Positions 1-18,635 of a DNA stretch of 18,635 bases are shown one piece after another. The DNA lies in NCBI GenBank assembly GCA_028565635.1, contig JAOXYB010086497.1, positions 3,982 through 22,616 of the forward strand, read 5' to 3'. This stretch comes from Phoronis ovalis. Taxonomy: Eukaryota > Phoronida > Phoronidae. Within the stretch, counting starts at the first letter, position 1. Each line of letters begins with the position of its first letter. The notes under the pieces were generated by a model. That model saw only the letters and a list, made by a program, of their open reading frames with translations. It did no database searches and was not told where the DNA came from. Position numbers and translations under genes: made by a program.

Positions 1-172
1 CTTCACGTACGGTAAGTATTTCAGAAAAATGATTGAATTTCTTGTATTATGTTTTATGAAATAAAGTAGACAACAGATTGCAAGATTGCACATGGGCAGA
101 CCTTCATTCACAACCATGGTTATATTCATGAAATTTCTGATCATGGAGTGTCAGTTTTATGAAGTTAGCTTA

Positions 173-13092
<12,920 letters not shown>

Positions 13093-13111
13093 CTTGTTGT
13101 AACGACCAGAA

Positions 13112-13122
13112 TGCGCACGCAC
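13112..13122. promoter_or_regulatory. NRF1-like site
   Basis: TGCGCACGCAC resembles the NRF1 consensus YGCGCAYGCGCR, with one half weaker. It lies 20 bases upstream of the PASK ATG. A second related palindrome, ATGCGCAT, is at 13281-13288. Confidence 0.4.
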
Positions 13123-13265
13123 CTTCCTATAAATGAATTTTTGAAAAAAGCTGCTTTTAAGATGAAAAACATGTCCCGTATACAATATTATTTACCATAA
13201 TACATTATAGTTGTTATATCCTGAAAAACAGGGACGCAAACGGTGATAACGTTAATATTTAATGT

Positions 13266-13274
13266 TCAAGGTCA
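13266..13274 (+). promoter_or_regulatory. ERR/SF-1-type extended half-site
   Basis: TCAAGGTCA is an exact match to the extended nuclear-receptor half-site used by estrogen-related receptors and SF-1/FTZ-F1 relatives. It lies within the shared promoter. ERR controls metabolic genes, which would suit PASK, but that link is inference from a 9-base match. Confidence 0.4.
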
Positions 13275-13295
13275 CTAGACATGCGCATTTCAGAA

Positions 13296-13306
13296 TTTGG
13301 CGCGAA
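13296..13306 (+). promoter_or_regulatory. E2F-type site upstream of RFC1
   Basis: TTTGGCGCGAA matches the E2F consensus TTTSGCGC and its symmetric extension. It lies 18 bases before the RFC1 ATG. Clamp-loader and other S-phase genes are classic E2F targets, so the site fits the gene. Confidence 0.7.
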
Positions 13307-13324
13307 TCATCTAAACATTGCAAC

Positions 13325-13327
13325 ATG
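13325..13327 (+). CDS. RFC1: RFC1 coding exon 1 (ATG only)
   Basis: ATG is followed directly by GTTAGT, a usable donor. Joining it to exon 2 gives MDIRKFFG, the conserved RFC1 N-terminus. The 5' end of the exon (the UTR) is not visible. The first intron is therefore placed immediately after the start codon. Confidence 0.85.
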
Positions 13328-16300
13328 GTTAGTAAATCCTCATATATATTATTCGTTTAAACTATGTTAAAGTCAATCATCTAAGTGTGTCGTTTGTACA
13401 TTTGTGAAACTATTTGTATACTAAGTATTTGCTGTTTGTCAAGAAAATCAGTTGAAAGCGTTTCAAGCAAACTCTACTTCTTTCCCTGGTTTGACCCGAG
13501 GACATCACTCTTCAGTGCCGGGGTTCAATCCCGGGGTGGTACTCGAAGTATTTTTTGGTGGGGGTGTGCGAAAATTTTGAATTTGGATTGTATACTTCTT
13601 AATACTGTATTTTTTGGGATTGCTACCGTAAAGAAATTCAAAAATTTGGATTGCCACCCACAATTTAGGTTTGTATCCATAAAAAGATTTTTGGAATTTG
13701 GTTTGCATCAGTCAGTTTGCGTTAAAATGGATTGCTACTCAAATATTTTAAAATTTTCGGATTGGTACCCTTATATTTCACAAAATATGGATTCCTACCC
13801 TTATATTTCCAAAAATTTGGATTGGGTTTGCTACCACAAGCTAAAATTTTGGATTGGGTTCCGTGACATCCCCGTAGTCAAAAAAACATGAGTATCCCCC
13901 GGGGTTCAATGTTGTTTCATCCTATGATACATAAAACTCTTATCGCCATGGCAAAAACCTCATCCCATGGCTATTGTAATTTTTTTTCTGAAATGTACGC
14001 CCCATGCCCGGCCCCAATATAATATATATTATTAATATTATTAAACAAAATCATAAAAATGTGCACCACCCAACCCAATGGCAATGACTTGGTAAACTAG
14101 AAGTGCCTTTTAGCAAAGGCCAGGTTGCATACGCAGAAATAGTTGAACCCATGGATGTCCAAAGACCTCTGGATGACCTTTACCTCTTGTCAAAAGTTTC
14201 ATGAATCATTAATTGTTTGACCTCTGAATGCACCTCAAAGTCAGCTAAGATAACCTCTAAATGACCTTTTAACTTTCTCATCAAATTTCTGGAAATAAAT
14301 TTTTTTGACCTCAAAATGACCGTACGACCCCTAAATTACCTGTAAATGACAAAACCATCATATTCGGAAGTTAAATGCAATTTTATGATTTTGACCCCTG
14401 AATGACCTTTTGATCTTTAAGGTCAGCTAACTTACCTCAGGGATGTCAGATGTCAAATTATATGACTAGCACCACTCTGTCTTGATTTAGACACTCTTCC
14501 TTATTAAAATTAGCCAAAAACATGCTAAAATAAAAATTCTGACCCATAAAAGACCCCAAAAATCATTTTGGTTACTTTTAGGTTACCAGATACCATCATT
14601 TTCGAAAGTTTTAAGGACATTTTTGAAATTTGACCTACTGACCTCCAATTGACCCCTGGCCTAATTTTTGTATGTCCACACCTCAAGTTTAGTACTTGTA
14701 GCTCAAAGGGTTTCTAAAATATAGACGTTTGAAAATTGGAAGAAAAGAAAAGATACAATCTCAATAGATTGCACCTGCTGTGCAACTCAAAAATACATAC
14801 CAGTGGCTAAACTATATATATCATTGTATTTGTGGGTATACCTATAATAAGTAACTACTGTGTTCTTATGCTGTTATAATAGTTTAATTGACATTAGGAT
14901 TTCTAAAGTGTCTCTGAGGACTGCCTGTGCTGATTCATCTATAGAGGTATTCAAAATGGACATGAACTGTGTTTTTAGCTTCTAAAACCATTTTTTAAAT
15001 TTCCTCTACAGTCCAGGAATACCCTATATTGTAATAGTTTTGCAGATAACATTACAGTGTGTTTATATTTGTTTTATACTACATTTCTATTTTGATTTTG
15101 AGCATTTAGAGAATGATACCTACTCTTGAACAGAGTGTTGTTCTGTTTACCACTATGTTTCTTGTTTAAGAGCTCTCATTTTATCAAGATCAAACATCTT
15201 CTTTTGATACGTATGCCACTTTACTAACTAATAATGCACTTGAAGACATGCAAGGTTTGGACTCATAACACTACAAATTTTAAGTCCAGCTTGGATGTAT
15301 TAGAAATTAACTTGCAGCACAAAGTCTGAAATGGCATAGGGGAATCATGTCATTCATTCCAGTCTCACAATTGATGCATTTTATGAATTGTCAAACAACT
15401 GTTTGCTCAATTAATTTGGACAAGGCTTACAGATGTGGGTATTTGAGTCGTTTCTCTATACCACTTAGTTGCATGCAAAGAGTGTCCAAGTACGTATTTC
15501 ACCATGTGAGAATAGACTGTCTGAACTAGTACTTTTGGCTTCAACTATAAAGTGCAGAAATAAATTTTGTGATAGAATCATAGCTTGTTGTATATAACTA
15601 TAACATATACCAGTACTTGTTCTTGCACGTCTTCATCTACTTAAGGTAGCGACTATTAATCGGCACAATTTATTCACATTTTATACTTTAAGTTAATTTT
15701 AGCTATTTTATGAAATAACTCTTGAATTTTACATTTTAACCCAAAATGGTATTCATACAGGTCACATAATTTACTCGAGAGGAAAATAAATTACAGATTT
15801 ATAAAGTTCAAGTTGTATAAAAACTTTCAAAATATGTATTCTTTAGTCTGTCTGTTTCGTTAATTTAGCTAAAATTTAACTTAAAGTGTAAGTGTTAATA
15901 AATTGTGCTGAACAATATTCTCTAACTTAATGCTGCATAAACTTCTAATGTATAACTGTAACATGGTTATTTTATTAGGATATTCGCAAATTCTTTGGTT
16001 CTGATTCAAGCAAACCAAAGCGTATATCAAAAGAGACACATTCGCCCAAAACAGACCATTCAGAGTCTAAAAATAATAATAAACAGGTTAAAAAGCAAAA
16101 GAAGGAAACATCTACTAAAACATCTGTATCAACAAGTAAAGAGGAAACATATGTTAAAAAATCTGTGCCAACAAGCAAACAGAAACTTAACCAAGGAAAG
16201 GCAACAGTAATATCTGAAGGCACTCCAAGAAAGGAAAATGGCGGACATGTTACCAGGGCGAGATCACAGACTCCTCAAAAGAATAAAGAGACACCAGTGA

Positions 16301-18357
16301 AGATTGTATCACCAAGTCCTCAGAAAAAGAAACAGAATGGACATGACAAGTGTGATGCCAAAGTACCTAAAAAGAGAAAAAAGATAATCGAGGTATTTGA
16401 CAATGTCAGCATTTTATTGTATCTGTTGCATCGCTTCTTTTGTTAAAGTCTCAAATAGTTATTGTACATCACTGTAACAGTAGAAACCAATGAAACAATG
16501 GACATGTCATGTATATGCCCAAATAGATATATTGAAAGAGTGTTTATTAAAAATTGATGCTTGCAACACTTCACACCTGTTGCATCATTGATAAATGAAC
16601 CATATGTGCAGTTGTCTATTATTATTACTATTAGTACAAGTAATTGTTTCTTTTGTGACTTGACAGTCATCATCTGATGAAGAATTTGAAGTGCAAAAGA
16701 GGAGGAAAACAAATGGAAAGCAGAAGTCCAAGAAAGCAAATATAATTGATTCAGGTAAATCTATACACGTTTTACAAATCAGCGTAAATAAAGTTATGAT
16801 GTTCATCACATGCCTTGCTTGGTTATAGTTAACTACCTTATATTTGAATTAGAAGCAAAGAAAAACAAGTTGATGTTTTGAAAATTTAATATTTTCATCA
16901 AAAATATAAACTGTAAATATAAACTAGAAACATTTAAAGACAGGATTATATCATTATAGCCTAAATAATTATTATGCTGTTATTGCTGAAATGCAGTGCC
17001 AAACTTGACTTTTTATGACAGAAATATGTTTGTTTAAGATGAGGAAGAAGAACCTGTGCCAAAAAAGAAAAGGGAAAGAAAGAAGAAAGAACCACTCATT
17101 CTCCCTAATTCAGGTATGGAATGAGTATCAGAATAGATGCAAGTACACAATGCTAAATTAAAAATTCAAATACTGGAAACTAAAATGTACCATTGAATTG
17201 TCTATTGCTGCAAATATGGCTTAGTACAAATTGAATGACACCATTATGAAAATTTGTCCTAAGATTCCTCTGTATATTCTCTGAACTGGAAGGAACTTGC
17301 ATTTGTAGCTGAGCTATAGAAATATGTAAGTGATATATAAAAGCTATGGTGTATAAACCATGATTCTTTTAAGATGAAGAGATGACAAGTCCTAAGAAGA
17401 AGGAAGGTCTCATTGAACATTTTTTCAAGATAACACCAAAGAAGCAGCTATGTCCTGCTAAATCTATGAAACAAACTCAAGTTCAACCTGTTAAAAAGAA
17501 GATGGCTATAAGTGCGGCCGATTTCTTTGGTGATGCAACTGTTCATAGATCTGACAAAAAAGTAACCGTAACTAAAAAGAAGGTATATTATTTATATTGC
17601 ACAATGCAGTCACAACTGCTATTTAATATGGTGTGCTTTGAACTTTCTACAAATGTACTGAACATTCAGAGTTGTTAATAAAACTTCTCATTCACATATG
17701 AATATTGAAAATCGAGACTAATTTCTATCCTGAATTTTTGTTCTATTAATTATTGGTCAGATGTTATTAAATTATGTAGTTGTTCCCAAGTATAAATGAT
17801 ATTGTACTATTTGATGTGTTCTAAAAATGGATGCATGTGATTTTTAGCCTGATATTCTTAAATGTGAAAGTCAAGAAATAGAAATTCATGATGATGATGA
17901 TTTTGAAAAGACCCTAGAGCAACTTGATAAAGATAAAACTCCAAAAAAGGTTTACACCATAGTTATATAACTTTATTTTTAATCAAACAGCTAGACATGC
18001 TATTTAAATATGATTATTGCTACTAACTGTTTTGTTTTTCTATTTATGATTTTATCTTACTCATAACTTTTACATAATTTGAAAAAAATAGTATAATTTC
18101 AATCAACTGTTCTAGCAATAGATTTTGTATATTGTGACTAAAAGTCTATTAATTTGCTGTATCTTCTGCAGCTGAAAAAAGTAAATTTATTGTAAAAAGC
18201 ATAGTTATTTATTTATAAGTTTTTTTTGTTTCAGAAAAAGATGGAACCTGCTATACTTGTTGAAGATACCCCAGAACCCATGGCCAAGAAATCTAGACAA
18301 ACACCTGTAAAAAATACATCAAAAACAGTTATTGAAGATACTCTTAAACCTGTGAAT
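13325..18357 (+). CDS. RFC1: Replication factor C subunit 1, first seven exons (partial)
   Basis: RFC1 is the large subunit of the clamp loader that opens PCNA and places it on primed DNA in nuclear replication and repair. The seven exons encode 338 residues. The protein opens MDIRKFFGSDSSKPKR, almost identical to human MDIRKFFGVIPSGKK, the N-terminal PCNA-interacting motif. A Lys/Ser/Thr-rich disordered linker follows, with basic clusters (PKKRKK, KKKRERKKK) likely to be nuclear localisation or DNA-binding signals. Next comes SAADFFGDATVHRSDKKV, matching human SVLDYFGTGSVQRSNKKMV, and an acidic DDDDFEKTLEQLDKDKTPKK block matching human DEEFARTLAMLDEEPKTKK. All exon phases agree with no stop. 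The BRCT and AAA+ parts are beyond the right edge. PASK starts 232 bases away on the other strand. Confidence 0.96.
13518..13910. repeat. Repeat-flanked element with internal tandem repeats
   Basis: A 12-base exact direct repeat, CCGGGGTTCAAT, lies at 13518-13529 and 13899-13910. The ends are also imperfect inverted repeats: GTTCAATCCCGGGGTGGTAC at 13523-13542 against the reverse complement of 13890-13910. Inside are at least six degenerate units spaced about 30-45 bases around TTTGGATTGCTACCC (near 13577, 13647, 13727, 13758, 13788, 13818). It looks like a non-autonomous transposable element or satellite-bearing insertion. It has no coding capacity; the long open frame across it simply reads the repeats. 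Confidence 0.65.
14130..14690. repeat. Degenerate TGACC-rich repeat array
   Basis: Short units of the type GACCTCTGAATGACCTTT recur many times, with spacers, through about 560 bases, for example near 14164, 14217, 14255, 14308, 14391 and 14632. The units have diverged, so a fixed period is hard to set by eye. Each TGACCT is also a nuclear-receptor half-site in reverse (AGGTCA). It is probably an old minisatellite-like repeat. Confidence 0.7.
15641..15930. mobile_element. TTAA-flanked MITE-like element
   Basis: A 60-base arm at 15645-15704 (GGTAGC...TTTTAGCT) matches the reverse complement of 15867-15926 at about 80% by eye, with a run of 10 identical bases (ACAATTTATT) and a 12-base run (ACTTTAAGTTAA). 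The pair is flanked by TTAA at 15641-15644 and 15927-15930, like a piggyBac-type target duplication. There is no coding sequence in the 162-base centre. It ends 49 bases before RFC1 exon 2, close to that exon's branch-point and pyrimidine region. Confidence 0.75.
15979..16392 (+). CDS. RFC1: RFC1 coding exon 2
   Basis: Acceptor TTTTATTAG, donor GAG|GTATTT, 138 codons, phase 0 on both sides. It starts DIRKFFGSDSSKPKR and continues through a Lys/Ser/Thr-rich linker with SP and TP sites (SQTPQKNK, VSPSPQKKKQNG), ending PKKRKKIIE. The linker contains a 13-residue internal tandem duplication (16105-16182). Confidence 0.96.
16105..16182 (+). repeat. RFC1: 39-base tandem duplication inside RFC1 exon 2
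   Basis: Two adjacent 13-codon units read ETSTKTSVSTSKE (16105-16143) and ETYVKKSVPTSKQ (16144-16182). They match at 8 of 13 residues and keep frame. This lengthens the disordered linker after the PCNA-binding N-terminus. Confidence 0.75.
16393..16666 (+). other. RFC1 intron 2
   Basis: Intron of 274 bases, GTATTT to TTGACAG. Minus-strand open frames here are shadows with no family signature. Confidence 0.85.
16667..16754 (+). CDS. RFC1: RFC1 coding exon 3
   Basis: Acceptor GACTTGACAG, donor TCAG|GTAAAT. It encodes SSSDEEFEVQKRRKTNGKQK plus SKKANIIDS, phase 0 to 1. IIE|SSSDEE matches human IIYDSDSESEE, an acidic casein-kinase-2-like patch (inference). Confidence 0.92.
17039..17113 (+). CDS. 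RFC1: RFC1 coding exon 4
   Basis: Acceptor TTGTTTAAG, donor TCAG|GTATGG, 75 bases, phase 1 to 1. It encodes DEEEEPVPKKKRERKKKEPL, an acidic run followed by a strong basic cluster typical of a nuclear localisation signal, then ILPNS. Confidence 0.9.
17374..17582 (+). CDS. RFC1: RFC1 coding exon 5
   Basis: Acceptor ATTCTTTTAAG, donor AAG|GTATAT, phase 1 to 0. It encodes KKKEGLIEHFFKITPKKQ and then AISAADFFGDATVHRSDKK. The second part matches human LDYFGTGSVQRSNKK. Both hold the FF/YF pair of PCNA-interacting motifs, although neither has the leading glutamine. The open frame past 17582 is intron read-through. Confidence 0.95.
17848..17949 (+). CDS. RFC1: RFC1 coding exon 6
   Basis: Acceptor GATTTTTAG, donor AAG|GTTTAC, 34 codons, phase 0. 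It encodes PDILKCESQEIEIHDDDDFE plus KTLEQLDKDKTPKK, matching the human acidic block HEDEEFARTLAMLDEEPKTKK. It was found by phase, motif and splice sites, since its frame is short. Confidence 0.9.
18235..18357 (+). CDS. RFC1: RFC1 coding exon 7
   Basis: Acceptor TTTTTGTTTCAG, donor AAT|GTAAGA, 41 codons, phase 0. It encodes ILVEDTPEPMAKKSRQTPVK and NTSKTVIEDTLKPVN. The two VEDTPEP/IEDTLKP units look like a short repeat. The open frame continues into intron 7, but the donor and loss of similarity mark the end. Confidence 0.88.
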
Positions 18358-18635
18358 GTAAGAAACAAAAAATATTTCACTAGCTTTGTTTACCACAAAA
18401 TAGAAAACCATAAAAATGACAAGATAGTGTCACATTCCATACCTGTCAAGTTACAAGAATTTTTAGGAGAGAGATTATTTCTGGGCGGAGGGAGCTCGAA
18501 GGACCTCCCTTGGAATTTTTTATGCCCATCACTATGTAATAGTGAACGGGCATATAGTCGTACCGCATGCGGCGGCGGCGTATGTAACCTTTTCTTTGTG
18601 TTGCTATAACGGCTTCAGCTTTCGTCAGATCATCT
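18358..18635 (+). other. Start of RFC1 intron 7 with a GC-rich inserted repeat
   Basis: The first 100 bases or so are AT-rich intron. From about 18470 composition changes sharply (GGGCGGAGGGAGCTCG, GCATGCGGCGGCGGCG). A near-perfect inverted repeat lies at 18521-18554: TATGCCC-ATCACTAT against ATAGTGAACGGGCATA. It looks like part of a transposable element or other insertion cut by the window edge. No splice acceptor with a matching coding exon is seen. Confidence 0.55.

Larger units (their letters stand above)
13093..13324. promoter_or_regulatory. Bidirectional promoter region between PASK and RFC1
   Basis: Only 232 bases separate the two start codons, so both 5' UTRs and the core promoters must fit here unless upstream non-coding exons or overlapping transcripts exist. 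CpG and GCGC sequences cluster here, unlike in the surrounding AT-rich DNA. No clear TATA box is placed for either gene, in keeping with a housekeeping-type divergent promoter. Sites inside it are listed separately. Confidence 0.8.
13328..15978 (+). other. RFC1 intron 1
   Basis: Intron of 2,651 bases, the largest in the window. It holds three repeat structures listed separately (13518-13910, 14130-14690, 15641-15930). Between about 14700 and 15640 I see no gene or element. The open frames at 13385-13891 and 15347-15529 have no family signature and are not called. Confidence 0.85.

Noticed and set aside
1-11. Beginning of the next PASK exon at the left edge
   Set aside because: A minus-strand reading TAC GTG AAG loosely resembles the human YRGPE region, but no AG acceptor precedes it. 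The plus-strand CG|GTAAGT there is probably chance.
13518-13540. tRNA-like B box (GGTTCAATCCC) suggesting a tRNA gene or SINE
   Set aside because: No A box at the right distance and no cloverleaf can be drawn. The words belong to the element's ends.
13385-13891. 168-codon plus-strand open frame in RFC1 intron 1
   Set aside because: It reads through the repeat-flanked element and its tandem units. The peptide repeats reflect the DNA repeats, and there is no family match.
16443-16809. Minus-strand open frames over RFC1 exon 3
   Set aside because: They overlap a well-supported plus-strand exon and show no recognisable family.
18358-18609. Coding extension of RFC1 exon 7
   Set aside because: A standard GTAAGA donor ends the exon at 18357, and the downstream peptide is unlike RFC1 and enters a GC-rich repeat.

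Overview
The window is animal nuclear DNA. It is AT-rich, its genes are split into many short exons with standard GT-AG introns, and its proteins match metazoan families. The protein sequences and repeat content suggest an invertebrate, perhaps a marine mollusc or non-vertebrate deuterostome, but the species cannot be told from the sequence. I assembled the genes by joining exons whose reading phases agree across introns. Only two genes are present, arranged head to head.

Minus strand (13092 down to 174): PASK, the PAS-domain serine/threonine kinase. Eighteen coding exons can be placed, from the ATG beside the intergenic region to the exon carrying the HRD and DFG motifs. The exons for the C-terminal kinase lobe lie beyond the left edge. 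About 1,100 residues are encoded here, against about 1,323 in the whole human protein. Exon 12 is 73 bases long and was recovered because it exactly repairs the phase between exons 11 and 13. The join between exons 2 and 3 is the one unresolved point.

Plus strand (13325 to beyond the right edge): RFC1, the large subunit of the replication factor C clamp loader. Seven exons encode the first 338 residues: the PCNA-binding N-terminus and the basic, low-complexity linker. The BRCT and AAA+ parts lie outside the window. The first coding exon contributes only the ATG.

The 232 bases between the two start codons look like a compact bidirectional promoter, with an E2F-type site, NRF1-like sequences, an ERR/SF-1-type extended half-site and a YY1-like element over the PASK start. 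The E2F site fits a replication gene. The ERR-type site could fit a nutrient-sensing kinase, but that is inference.

The introns are mostly unremarkable AT-rich sequence. Exceptions are a decayed non-LTR retrotransposon fragment (PASK intron 1), and, in RFC1 intron 1, a repeat-flanked element with internal tandem repeats, a long TGACC-rich degenerate repeat and a TTAA-flanked MITE-like element. A GC-rich inverted-repeat sequence sits at the right edge. Two CTCF-like motifs lie in PASK introns 1 and 2. I found no RNA gene, CRISPR array or clearly new biological system.
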